NCBI RefSeq assembly: GCF_000443165.1
Contig: NZ_ATJV01000052.1
Location: 1-60,227 of the forward strand
DNA from: Thauera terpenica 58Eu
Lineage (GTDB): Bacteria > Pseudomonadota > Gammaproteobacteria > Burkholderiales > Rhodocyclaceae
Length of the DNA stretch: 60,227 bases
Reading direction: 5' to 3'
Shown here: piece after piece, positions 43,223 to 53,451 of the stretch
Layout: the number at the start of each line of letters is the position of its first letter
Numbering within the stretch: the stretch's first letter is position 1
The notes under the pieces: generated by a model
The model's database searches: none
What the model was told of the DNA's origin: nothing
The model's input: the letters and a program-made list of their open reading frames with translations, nothing else
Made by a program: the position numbers and the translations under genes

Positions 43223-43569
43223 GCTTGCCCCAGATTCATCCGGAAAAAATGGCCTGCGCTGACCGTCGCCACCTGCGCTCAGAGCCCCGGGGTGCCGAGC
43301 AAGTTGGTAGCTGCAGGCTATCGCTTTCCATTATGACCACAGATCGAGCAGAACACAGGCCAGGCATCAGTGTGGCGCTGTGTCCCTTGTCTCAGGCGGA
43401 TCAATATTTCGGCTGAAATGACGTCGATGTGCGATGGAGGCGTCGCCGCAGCCGGGCGACGAGATCCAGGCTGGTGTGGGGCTGTGCTTCCACATTCGTT
43501 GCATGTCGCTTGTCGATGCCGGCTTGCGGGCGCTACAGTTCGGCCTTTACCGATGGGAGACCCTTCAGC
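43223..43569. other. Divergent intergenic region, 347 bases
   Basis: This gap lies between the divergent kinase and exbB genes. No protein-coding frame in it looks real. It should contain both promoters; a weak candidate for exbB is TTGTCG at 43510-43515 with TACAGT at 43534-43539 (18-base spacer). No terminator or RNA structure stands out. Confidence 0.5.
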
Positions 43570-44178
43570 GTGTTCGCGATCATCCAGGCAGTGGGTTGGC
43601 CAATCTGGCCTTTGATTCTGGCTTCGGTCGTGGCGCTGGCGCTGGTCATCGAGCGCTCGATCTCCTTGCGTCGGGCACGCGTGGTGCCCGCCGGCCTGCT
43701 CGACAAGGTGCTTGACGATCTGCGTCAGCATGGGGTGTCGTTGGCGATGATAGAGCGCGTGGGTGCGCACTCGCCCTTCGGCCGGGTGCTGGCCGCGGGC
43801 TTGCGCAACGTCAGCAGTCCGCGCGAGATCATGAAGGAGTCGATCGAGGAAACCGGCCGCGCCGTCGTGCACGAGCTTGAACGCTTCCTGACCACGCTTG
43901 GCACCATTGCGGCCATCAGCCCCCTGATGGGTCTGCTTGGCACCATCATCGGCATGATCGACATCTTCGCCTCGCAAGGGGTTGATGGTGCCAATCCGGC
44001 GCAGCTTGCGCAGGGCATCTCGATTGCGCTGTATACAACCGGGCTGGGCCTGATCATCGCGATCCCGTCGATGATCTTCTGGCGCCATTTCCGTGCGCTG
44101 ATCGACAGCTTCGTCATCGACATGGAGCAACAGGCGATCAAGCTCGTCGAGGTGGCACACGGCGAGCGTCGCGACTGA
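43570..44178 (+). CDS. exbB: ExbB/TolQ-family proton channel protein
   Basis: The 202-residue inner-membrane protein has three helices and the ExbB/TolQ motifs ESIEETGRAVVHELERFL, LGTIAAISPLMGLLGTIIGMI and ALYTTGLGLIIAIPSMIFW. It forms the proton channel with ExbD that energises TonB. The GTG at 43570 starts the family-like VFAIIQAVGWPIWPLI and has GGGAG upstream; the longer frame to 43429 is Arg-rich and not protein-like. exbD follows after three bases. Confidence 0.92.
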   Translation: MFAIIQAVGWPIWPLILASVVALALVIERSISLRRARVVPAGLLDKVLDDLRQHGVSLAMIERVGAHSPFGRVLAAGLRNVSSPREIMKESIEETGRAVVHELERFLTTLGTIAAISPLMGLLGTIIGMIDIFASQGVDGANPAQLAQGISIALYTTGLGLIIAIPSMIFWRHFRALIDSFVIDMEQQAIKLVEVAHGERRD

Positions 44179-44181
44179 GCC

Positions 44182-44610
44182 ATGAACTTTCGTCGCGACA
44201 ACCGCAGTGAAGAGCCCGAGATCAATCTCATCCCCTTGATCGATGTGGTCCTGGTCATCATCATTTTCCTGATGCTGACGACCACCTTTTCCAAGGTGTC
44301 CGGGCTTGAGATCAACCTGCCTGCGGCCGAGTCCGAGGGCGCAGAGGCGATGGCGAACGAGATCGTCGTCGCCGTCACCGCCACCGGCGAGGTGCTGGTC
44401 AACAATCAGGTGCTGGCCGAGCGCAACATCGACGCGCTCGCCGCGGCGCTGGGCAAGGCCGCGCCCAGTGGCGGGGGCGAGCCCGTCATCGTCATCAATG
44501 CCGACGCCAAGGCCGCGCATCAGAGCGTGATCGACGTGATGCAGGCGGCGCAGCGCGCCGGTTTCAATCACGTCACCTTCGCGACCCAGGCGCCCGCGCC
44601 GGCGCAGTGA
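44182..44610 (+). CDS. exbD: ExbD/TolR-family protein
   Basis: This 142-residue protein has a short cytoplasmic start (NFRRDNRSEEPEINLIPLID), one transmembrane helix with the proton-binding Asp in LIDVVLVIIIFLMLTTTF, and a periplasmic domain ending near VTFATQAPAP. It partners ExbB, whose stop is three bases upstream. The pair precedes lpxK in many betaproteobacteria, so it is probably a housekeeping envelope-energisation unit rather than a dedicated iron-uptake locus. Confidence 0.93.
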   Translation: MNFRRDNRSEEPEINLIPLIDVVLVIIIFLMLTTTFSKVSGLEINLPAAESEGAEAMANEIVVAVTATGEVLVNNQVLAERNIDALAAALGKAAPSGGGEPVIVINADAKAAHQSVIDVMQAAQRAGFNHVTFATQAPAPAQ

Positions 44611-44619
44611 GGGCCTGAG

Positions 44620-45618
44620 ATGTCAGCCCAGGCGCCAGCCTTCTGGCGCAAGCGCGGGCTGCCGGCCAGGCTGCTGTTTCCGCTCGCGCTGTTGTTCGGG
44701 GTGCTGGCCCGACGCCGGCGGCGGCGCGCGCGCGTCCAGACCCTGCCGGTGCCGGTCATCGTCGTCGGCAACATCGCGGTGGGGGGCAGCGGCAAGACGC
44801 CGGTGGTGCAGTGGCTGGTGGCGCAGCTGCGCGCCGCGGGCTACTGCCCCGGCATCGTCAGCCGTGGCCACGGTGCGCGGATCAAGGGTGTGGCCACTGT
44901 GCCTGGCAATGGGGATGCGGCGCTGTATGGCGACGAACCCGTGCTGCTTGCTGCCTCCTGTGCCTGTCCGCTCGTCATCGGTCGCGATCGGCCGGCGGCG
45001 GCGCGCGAGCTGCTGCGTCAGCACCCCGAGTGCGACGTGATTGTCGCCGATGACGGCATGCAGCATTACCGCCTGGGGCGTGAGCTGGAGATCGCGGTGC
45101 TCGATCCGCTCACCCTGGGCAATGGCTGGCTGTTGCCGGCCGGACCGCTGCGCGAACCGCTGGCGCGACTGCGCGAGGTGGACCTGGTGCTGGCGCACGG
45201 CGCGCTGGATGCTGGGCTGCAGGCGGCGATCGGCAGCGTGCCGGTGTTTTCGATGCGCTTGCGAGGTGAGATTCTGCGCTCGCTGCGCGATCCGCAGCAC
45301 AGCGTGACGCTCGAATCCTGGCGTGGTCGGCGCGTGCATGCGGTGGCCGGTATCGGTCGCCCGCAGCGCTTCTTTGCGCAGCTCGAGGCGGCGGGGCTTG
45401 AGGTCCTGCGTCATCCCTTTCCCGATCATCACGATTTCAAGGCGCAGGATCTGGTGTTTTCCGAGCCTGCGCCCATTCTGATGACGGCAAAGGATGCGGT
45501 AAAATGCAGCGCTTTTGCGCCTGACGACAGTTGGGAGTTCCCGGTCCAGGCGCAGATCGGTTCGGGCGCCGCCGAACGCATCCTGGAGAAACTGAGAAAT
45601 GGACGCACGACTGCTTGA
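44620..45618 (+). CDS. lpxK: Tetraacyldisaccharide 4'-kinase
   Basis: The 332-residue kinase phosphorylates the 4' position of the lipid A disaccharide at the inner membrane. It shows an N-terminal membrane-associated helix ([19 protein letters not shown]), the Walker A loop [17 protein letters not shown] and the LpxK motifs [17 protein letters not shown] and [13 protein letters not shown]. Length matches the family. It follows exbD after nine bases and its 3' end overlaps the Trm112-like gene by 20 bases. Confidence 0.96.
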   Translation: MSAQAPAFWRKRGLPARLLFPLALLFGVLARRRRRRARVQTLPVPVIVVGNIAVGGSGKTPVVQWLVAQLRAAGYCPGIVSRGHGARIKGVATVPGNGDAALYGDEPVLLAASCACPLVIGRDRPAAARELLRQHPECDVIVADDGMQHYRLGRELEIAVLDPLTLGNGWLLPAGPLREPLARLREVDLVLAHGALDAGLQAAIGSVPVFSMRLRGEILRSLRDPQHSVTLESWRGRRVHAVAGIGRPQRFFAQLEAAGLEVLRHPFPDHHDFKAQDLVFSEPAPILMTAKDAVKCSAFAPDDSWEFPVQAQIGSGAAERILEKLRNGRTTA

Positions 45619-45786
45619 AATCCTCGTCTGCCCGCTGTGCAAGGGGCCGTTGAACTACTTGAAGGACAAGCAGGAGTTGGTGTGCAAGGGCGATCGGCTG
45701 GCCTTTCCGGTGCGGGACGGTATTCCGGTGATGCTGGACGAGGAGGCGCGCACCATGAGCGCCGAAGAAGTCGATGCCCTGCGCAC

Positions 45787-45790
<4 letters not shown>
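45599..45790 (+). CDS. Trm112-family protein (YcaR-like)
   Basis: This 63-residue protein has the Trm112/UPF0434 pattern: [20 protein letters not shown], a zinc-ribbon-like [18 protein letters not shown] and a short tail. Only one Cys pair is complete, as in many bacterial members. GGAG precedes the ATG. It overlaps lpxK at its start and kdsB at its end (GTGA), the order lpxK-ycaR-kdsB known from E. coli. Role is unclear in bacteria; the family activates methyltransferases in eukaryotes. Confidence 0.92.
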
Positions 45791-47321
<1,531 letters not shown>

Positions 47322-47340
47322 GCTCACGCTTCGCGCCTGT

Positions 47341-47379
47341 GCGGCCGACCCTGGAAAGGGCTCGGCCGCTTTGCTTTCT
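47341..47379 (+). terminator. Terminator after adk
   Basis: An 8-bp stem (47341-47348 with 47362-47369) continues past a one-base bulge into CCC/GGG and a six-base loop, followed by TTTGCTTTCT. It lies 19 bases beyond the adk stop. Confidence 0.78.
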
Positions 47380-47448
47380 GTCGCATGCTGTGTCCTGGCA
47401 GACCTTCCACGATCAAGATCAAGTCAGCACGAGGCCTTGAATACACAC

Positions 47449-48702
47449 ATGACGCAAGCCAACCTTCTCTACGCTCACTCAGGTGGGGTCACCGCTGTCA
47501 TCAACGCCACGGCGGTGGCGGTCATCCAGGCCGCGCGTGCGCGCCCGGATCGGATCGGGAAGGTCTTCGCCGCCCACCGTGGCATCCTCGGCGTGCTGGC
47601 TGAAGACCTGATCGATACCTCCGTGCTTGACGAGGCGGCGCTGCAGCGGCTGTCGCTAAGGCCGGGCGGAGTGTTCGGCTCGTGCCGCTTCGATCTGCCG
47701 CCAAGCGAGGCCAGGCGGGTGATGGACCGCTTGTTCGAGGTCTTTGCCGCACACCGGATCGGCTACTTCGCCTATAACGGCGGCAATGGCTCGATGGATG
47801 CGGTGGCCCGCATGGGCGAGGCCGCGGCTGAGCGTGGCTATCCACTGGTTTGCGTGGGGGTTCCGAAGACGGTGGACAACGACATCGTGGGCACCGACTG
47901 CTGTCCGGGCTTTGGTTCTGCGGCCAAGTATCTTGCCACCTCGATGCTGGAGGCTGGCCTGGACATCGCGTCGATGGTCGGCAGCCGGGGCAGCGTGTTC
48001 GTGATGGAGGTGATGGGACGCAACACGGGCTGGCTGGCGGCAGCGACCGCGCTGGCCGCGGGCGGCAATGCCGATGCCCCGCCCCACATCGTGCTGGTGC
48101 CGGAGGCGAAATTCGATGAGACCGCCTTCCTCGCTGAAGTCCGACGCGTCACCGAGCGCCTGGGCTATTGCGCGATCACGGTGGGTGAGGGCATCAAGCG
48201 GCCCGACGGTGGCCTGATCATGGAGAAATCCCGTGATGGCGGCTACGTTCAGCTTGGCGGCGCCGGGTCGGCGATCGCACGCATGATCCACGAAAACCTG
48301 GGCTACAAGCATCACTGGGCCATCCCCGATTACCTGCAGCGCGCCGGCGGACATTGGCTGTCCGCGACCGATCACGCGCAGGCGATCGCAGTCGGCGAGG
48401 CCGCAGTTGATCTGGCGCTCGCGGGGCGCAACGCGTGTTTTCCGACCATCCGTCGCCTGGCTGAGGCCCCTTATCGCTGGGATGTCGGCATCGAGGATGC
48501 CGCCCGCGTCGCCAACCTGGAGCGCACGCTGCCGCCTGAGTTCGTGCGCGAGGATGGTCTGCATGTGAGCTCCCTGGCGTGCGACTACATTCGGCCCCTG
48601 ATCGAGGGCGAGATCGTGCAGCCGACCAAGGGGGGGCTTCCGGATTACGGCGCCTTTCCCCTGCACTTGATCGAGCGCCGCCTGCCCGCCTGGCTGAAGT
48701 GA
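47449..48702 (+). CDS. 6-phosphofructokinase, PPi-type family
   Basis: The 417-residue enzyme belongs to the PfkA superfamily in the group that contains PPi-dependent enzymes, with AHSGGVTAVINATAV (N-terminal phosphate loop), GGNGSMDAVAR at 111-121, PKTVDND at 139-145, MGRNTGWLAAATALAAG and EKSRDGGYVQLGG. Lys140 is typical of PPi users, but residue 114 is Gly, as in ATP users, and the Asp of the usual GGDGS is Asn, so the phosphoryl donor is ambiguous. The ATG at 47449 lies in a poor ribosome-binding context. It follows adk after a terminator. Confidence 0.85.
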   Translation: MTQANLLYAHSGGVTAVINATAVAVIQAARARPDRIGKVFAAHRGILGVLAEDLIDTSVLDEAALQRLSLRPGGVFGSCRFDLPPSEARRVMDRLFEVFAAHRIGYFAYNGGNGSMDAVARMGEAAAERGYPLVCVGVPKTVDNDIVGTDCCPGFGSAAKYLATSMLEAGLDIASMVGSRGSVFVMEVMGRNTGWLAAATALAAGGNADAPPHIVLVPEAKFDETAFLAEVRRVTERLGYCAITVGEGIKRPDGGLIMEKSRDGGYVQLGGAGSAIARMIHENLGYKHHWAIPDYLQRAGGHWLSATDHAQAIAVGEAAVDLALAGRNACFPTIRRLAEAPYRWDVGIEDAARVANLERTLPPEFVREDGLHVSSLACDYIRPLIEGEIVQPTKGGLPDYGAFPLHLIERRLPAWLK

Positions 48703-48754
48703 GGGGCATGCGCGCGCTGCCGTCTGCTCCCCGCGCCAAGGGAGCGCGTCCGTC

Positions 48755-50092
48755 GTGCTAGCCAGCATCAAGCTGCTGATCGCGGCAGGTCTTTATTTCA
48801 GCATCACGCAGGTATTCGGCGATGAGCTCGGCGACGCCGCTGCCGGGCTGGCAGTGCTGGCGACGATTGCCTGGCTGTGGATCTCGGAGGCGCTGCATGT
48901 CAGCGTGACGGCCTTGCTTGTGCCCTTGCTCGCCGGGCTTGGCGGCGTCATGGCCTTCAATCAGGCGCTGCTGAATTTTGCCGATCCGGTCATCTTCCTT
49001 TTCGTCGGTGGTTTCGCGCTTGCGGCCGGGCTGCAGCGACAGGGGCTGGATCGATGGATGGCGAATCAGGTGCTGCGGCGCGCCGGCAGTGATTTTCGTC
49101 GTGCGGTGCTGTAGCTGTTCTGGCTGACGGCTTTCCTGTCGATGTGGATCAGCAACACGGCGACGGCGGCGATGATGCTGCCGCTGGCGCTGGGCCTGCT
49201 GAGTTCGGTGTCGATCGAGCGCAATCGCGCGACCTACACCTATGTCCTGCTCGGCATCGCGTTTTCGGCCAATATCGGCGGCATCGGCACCCTGGTAGGC
49301 AGTCCGCCCAATGCAATCGCGGCAAGCAACGTGGGTATCAGCTTTGCTGGCTGGCTGCTGTGGGGGATTCCGCTTGTGCTGGTGTTGATGCCGCTGATGG
49401 AGATCGCCTTGCGCCGGGCGCTGAAGCCGCAGCTGGACTTTGCCGTATTGCCGGCGCAAGGCGTCGTGAGCTGGGGTGCGGGACAGACGCGAATGATCGT
49501 GCTGTTTTGCGGCGTCGTGTTGCTGTGGGTGTTTGGCGCACCCTTCGGTGCTGCCCTGGGTTTCAAGACCGGCTATGACGCCGCCGTCGCGGTGCTTGCG
49601 CTGGTGTTGCTGCATGCCTTGCGCCTGGCAAGCTGGCGAGATATCGAGAAAGGCACGGACTGGGGTGTGTTGCTGTTGTTTGGCGGCGGCCTGACCCTGA
49701 GCGATGTCCTGGCCCAGAGCGGCGCGGCAGCATGGCTCGCCGCCCAGCTCGGTGGGCCACTGGCGACCCTGCCAGTGGTGGTGTGTCTGGGGCTGATGGT
49801 CTTGTTTGCCCTCATCCTGACCGAATTCACCAGCAACACCGCGAGCGCGGCCTTGCTCATTCCGCTCTTCCTGGGCCTTGCGCCGCAGATCAACGGCACA
49901 CCACTGGCGGTGCTGGTCGCTGTCGGTACCTCCTGCGCCTTCCTGCTGCCCGTGGCGACACCGCCCAATGCGATCGTCTTCGGCTCGGGGCGCGTGCCGC
50001 AACGGGCCATGATCTATGGTGGAGCATGGGTGACGATGTTCGTCTATCCCGTGCTGTTTGCCGCCGGCGCGCTGGCCTTGGCTTTCCATTGA
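48755..50092 (+). pseudogene. SLC13/DASS-family transporter gene with in-frame TAG
   Basis: A single frame of 445 sense positions (GTG at 48755 after GGGAG) encodes an SLC13-type sodium-dependent anion transporter with about 11 helices, but it is cut by TAG at 49112-49114 after residue 119. The codons after it continue the family without shift (LFWLTAFLSMWISNTATAAMMLP, then IGTLVGSPPNAIA, FTSNTASAALLIP and ATPPNAIVFGSG). SNTATAAMM and SNTASAALL are the paired substrate/sodium-binding motifs. So this is either a nonsense pseudogene, a stop read through, or a sequence error. Upstream part: 48755-49114; downstream part: 49142-50092. Confidence 0.85.
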
Positions 50093-50125
50093 GCCAGCTG
50101 CAGCCGTGATGCCATGAGTTCGGGC

Positions 50126-52741
50126 TCAGGCGCTGACGGGCAGTGCCTCCTCGCTGCCAAGCGCCTCCGGGCGCTCGGGCATGTAGGCCGCGACCTGGCA
50201 CAGGATGGCGGCGACGTAGGGGATGCACTGCAGGCACAGAATGCCAACCCACAGCTGTGTTTCCAGATTGTCGGCGCCGCGTTGGGCCACGAGGGTGATC
50301 GCGCCCATGAGCAAGGCGATCAGCATGCCGACCTCTTCACGGATCGGGTTGAAGAAGGCCAGTGCGCCACCGCTGTGCCAGCCTTTCGGTGTGACCACGA
50401 ACACGCCTTTCTTCTTCACCAGGCCGGCAAACACGCCGCGTGCGATGGCGTGTGCGAGGCCGACCGACAGGATGGAGGCGCCCAGGATGTCCTTCCACGG
50501 ACAGTCCATGGTGCGCCGATAGAGGATGGGTCCGAGCGCTGCCTTGAACGCCATGAAGCCGAGGATGGGGAGCGCGAGCGCCGTTACCGGCAGGCCGAAT
50601 GCCTTGGGAAACAGCAAGATGCCCAGGGTCCAGGCCAGGCTGCCAAAGGCAAATACGAGTTGCAAGGCGTCGCCCAGCCAGGCGAACCAGCCGGTCAGGA
50701 AGTGATAGCGCTGGGCGAGATTGAGATTGCTGCGCCCTATCATCTGCGGCAGGTGCGCTTTCAGGATCTGCATGGCACCGAAGGCCCAGCGAAAACGCTG
50801 GCTCTTGATCGCGGCAAAACCTGAAGGGGTCAGGCCGCGGCCGAGGATGTGGTCGACATAGCGCGTGTCGTAGCCTTTTTCGATCAGGCGCAGGCCGAGT
50901 TCGGTATCTTCACAGATGCACCACTCCGACCAGCCGCCGACCTCTTCGAGTGCGAGGCGGCGCACCAGCGTCATGGTGCCGTGCTGGATGAGGGCATTGC
51001 GTTCATTGCGGTGGTGCATGCCGATGCGGAAGAAACCATCGAACTCCCAGTTGCACATGCGCTTGAAGGGCTGTCGCTCCCAGTCGCGATGGGCCTGTGG
51101 CGCCTGCACGACGGCGACGTCGGCTTTGTCGAAGTGGGGGATGAGGCCGGAGAGCCACTCAGGGTCGACGACATAGTCGGCGTCCACCACGCCCACGACC
51201 TCGGCGCGGGGGTCGGTGACCTTGAGCCCGTAGTTCAAGGCGCCGGCCTTGAAGCCGGGCCAGTTGGCGAGGTGGAAGAAGCGGAAACGCGGACCGAGCT
51301 CGGCGCAGCGCTTCTCCAGCGGCTTCCACAGGGCTTCGTCACGGGTGTTGTTGTCGAGAATGAGTACCTCGAAGTTCTGGTAGTTCATCTTCGCCAGGCT
51401 GTCGATGGTGGCGATGACCATCTCCGGCGGTTCGTTGTAGCAGGCCAGGTGCACCGAGACGAAGGGCTGCTGCTCAGCGGCATGGGGTGGCAGCGGCAGG
51501 AAGCGGCGGCGCCACTTCTTCTTGAACAGCATTTCGCCAAATTCGAAGCCGTGCGACAGCAGCACCGCCGCGGTGAGCATGGTGGCGCCGATGAGCAGGC
51601 CGAGGCCGACCAGGTCGCGCTGGGTGAGGTAGTAATCGACCGGCACGTTGAGGCCGACGATCAGCGTGGATACGCAGGCCTGGATCAGGCCGGCAAGGAA
51701 TACGCGGCCCGAGACGCTCCAGTCGGAGAGGAAGAACGCCATCAGCAGCATCGGCAGGAAGGCCAGCGCCGCCGCGTTGATGGCTTTTTTCGACCAGTGC
51801 GGATCACGTTCGATGATGCCTTCGAGGGCAAATTTCTGCTCGCGATCGGCGTTGTACATGCCCCAGTAGGGTCCGGCCCAGCCTTCCACGTCCACTTTCC
51901 AGGGCTGGTCGATCGCTTCCATGAGGAAATAGTCGATGCGCGCGGTGCGCGGGTTGGACAGGAACTCGCGGATGAAGCGCGCTTCGTTGTCCAGCGAGGG
52001 CACGGCCGCGCCCAGGGTCGGGCCCTTGCTCGGCCAGCCGATTTCACCCACCACGATCTTCTTGCGCGGGAAGGCTTTGACGAGCTCGTCATAGCGCTGG
52101 AAGGCATAATCAACAGCGGCTTCGACCGGCACGCCTTCGTGATAAGGCAGGAGATGGACGGTGATGTAATCGACGTGCTGGGCGAGCTCCGGATAGCGCA
52201 GCCAGACGTGCCAGGGCTCGGCGCTCGACACCGGTTTGCGCACCGCCTTGCGCACGCGGTCGAGATAGACGATGAGCTCGTCAGGCTTGAGGTCGCCGCG
52301 CAGGATGGCTTCGTTGCCGACCATCAGGCGCTCGACGTGACGCATCTTGCGTGCTGCATCGATCACCGCGGTGATTTCGCGCTCGTTCTTCTCCACGTCA
52401 GGGTCCAGCCAGGCGCCGGCGGTGACGTTCATCTCGCGCTCGCCAGCCAGATCGAGCAACTCGGGCATGTCGGTCATGCCGTAGGTGCGCAGGCCGTCGG
52501 AGATGCGCGCCAGCAGATCGAGATCGCCTGCGAGCTGTTCGCGTGTCGGGTAGCTCTGCTTGAGCGGGCTTTGGTCACGCTGAAAGCCGTTATAGGCGAA
52601 ACCCTTGATGCTCTGGTTGGTGCTGATGAATTCCGCACCGTGATTGAATTGTTGCCAGATCCAGTACTGGATGAACGCGACCCCCGCAGCGATGGCGAGC
52701 GCGATCGCGAGACGGTAGATGAGCGTGGCGGCCTGTTTCAT
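50126..52741 (-). CDS. Membrane glycosyltransferase family 2 fused to GH17, probable glucan synthase
   Basis: The 871-residue protein starts with a membrane helix (about 5-24), then a GH17-like domain (about 38-320) with the acid Glu in LMVGNEAILRG and the nucleophile Glu in VVGEIGWPSKGP, then several helices, a GT2 domain (about 430-650) with LILDNNTRDEA, VGVVDADYVV and the QRFRW motif, and a C-terminal set of helices. Proteins of this type make or modify beta-1,3-glucans (NdvB-like) for exopolysaccharide or periplasmic glucan. AGGA lies before the ATG. A second GH17 protein is encoded upstream at 53350-54963. Confidence 0.88.
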   Translation of the reverse strand: MKQAATLIYRLAIALAIAAGVAFIQYWIWQQFNHGAEFISTNQSIKGFAYNGFQRDQSPLKQSYPTREQLAGDLDLLARISDGLRTYGMTDMPELLDLAGEREMNVTAGAWLDPDVEKNEREITAVIDAARKMRHVERLMVGNEAILRGDLKPDELIVYLDRVRKAVRKPVSSAEPWHVWLRYPELAQHVDYITVHLLPYHEGVPVEAAVDYAFQRYDELVKAFPRKKIVVGEIGWPSKGPTLGAAVPSLDNEARFIREFLSNPRTARIDYFLMEAIDQPWKVDVEGWAGPYWGMYNADREQKFALEGIIERDPHWSKKAINAAALAFLPMLLMAFFLSDWSVSGRVFLAGLIQACVSTLIVGLNVPVDYYLTQRDLVGLGLLIGATMLTAAVLLSHGFEFGEMLFKKKWRRRFLPLPPHAAEQQPFVSVHLACYNEPPEMVIATIDSLAKMNYQNFEVLILDNNTRDEALWKPLEKRCAELGPRFRFFHLANWPGFKAGALNYGLKVTDPRAEVVGVVDADYVVDPEWLSGLIPHFDKADVAVVQAPQAHRDWERQPFKRMCNWEFDGFFRIGMHHRNERNALIQHGTMTLVRRLALEEVGGWSEWCICEDTELGLRLIEKGYDTRYVDHILGRGLTPSGFAAIKSQRFRWAFGAMQILKAHLPQMIGRSNLNLAQRYHFLTGWFAWLGDALQLVFAFGSLAWTLGILLFPKAFGLPVTALALPILGFMAFKAALGPILYRRTMDCPWKDILGASILSVGLAHAIARGVFAGLVKKKGVFVVTPKGWHSGGALAFFNPIREEVGMLIALLMGAITLVAQRGADNLETQLWVGILCLQCIPYVAAILCQVAAYMPERPEALGSEEALPVSA

Positions 52742-53013
52742 GTCGAATCCTGAGAGGCGTGGCGGATAGGTGCCGAAGAGCGGGAGAAGCTGCCCAGCGT
52801 GTGCCAGTGCGTGGTTTTACCAGCATGCGCTTGATATTGCATTGCGCAAATTCCTGCGCTGATGGCGATGTGACACAATCGCGCGCTCGGGCGCAGGACC
52901 TGCAGTCCGGCATTCTATGCACGATTTCAGCTGCTTACGAGCCACATTCCGTGCCAATTTGCAACACTGTCTGCGATGCTGGCTGAAGTGCTGATTTACA
53001 AGGGAAAGGCGAA

Positions 53014-53451
53014 ATGAGGCGAAATAGTTCGGGCAAATATGGCGTCGCGGCAATCATCGTTTCAGCAATCGTCGTGCTGGGTGCGGCCTTTGCAGTGCGT
53101 CATGGCTTGCTCGAAAGCGGCGTGCTGCCGCGTGATTGCAGCCTGGCCGAGGCGCACCGCGGGCTGTGTGTGTTCAAGACGGTGCTGGTGGAAAGCTTCC
53201 TGCAGCAAAGAGTGGGTTGGTTCAGCCTGGCCTGCGGGCTGTGTGCGTTTGCCTTGGGCTGCCGCCGACTGGCGTGGGCGGGCTGGCTGAGTGGCCTGGC
53301 GGGGCTGGTGTTCTACAGTTACGACCCGGCGGCGGTGGGTGGTCTGTTGTCACTTTTCGTGCTTGCGCGCCCGCGCAAGCAGCACGGGCAGGGCGAGGAC
53401 CAGACCGGTGAGCAGCCAGGCGATGGCTTGCGGGTTCGCGGGCTCGGGTAG
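53014..53451 (+). CDS. Small membrane protein of unknown function
   Basis: The 145-residue product has about four hydrophobic segments (residues about 9-28, 70-88, 90-108, 108-120) and a charged, Gln/Gly-rich C-terminal tail. AAGGCG is upstream of the ATG. Its last 102 bases overlap the 3' end of the convergent GH17 gene, so the tail may not be under independent selection. I do not recognise a family. It stands between the two glucan-related genes, on the opposite strand, and could be part of the export system, but that is only positional. Confidence 0.6.
   Translation: MRRNSSGKYGVAAIIVSAIVVLGAAFAVRHGLLESGVLPRDCSLAEAHRGLCVFKTVLVESFLQQRVGWFSLACGLCAFALGCRRLAWAGWLSGLAGLVFYSYDPAAVGGLLSLFVLARPRKQHGQGEDQTGEQPGDGLRVRGLG

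Noticed and set aside
43318-44571. A 417-residue minus-strand frame over exbB and exbD
   Set aside because: It is rich in His, Asp and Arg in the manner of antisense frames, and exbB and exbD are clear on the plus strand.
48758-50089. A 443-residue minus-strand frame across the SLC13 locus
   Set aside because: It is intact while the plus-strand gene has a stop, but its translation is Gln/Arg/His-rich with no family features; the plus strand has clear transporter motifs.
50849-52753. A 634-residue open frame on the plus strand
   Set aside because: It is antisense to the GT2/GH17 protein and has no recognisable motif or ribosome-binding site.
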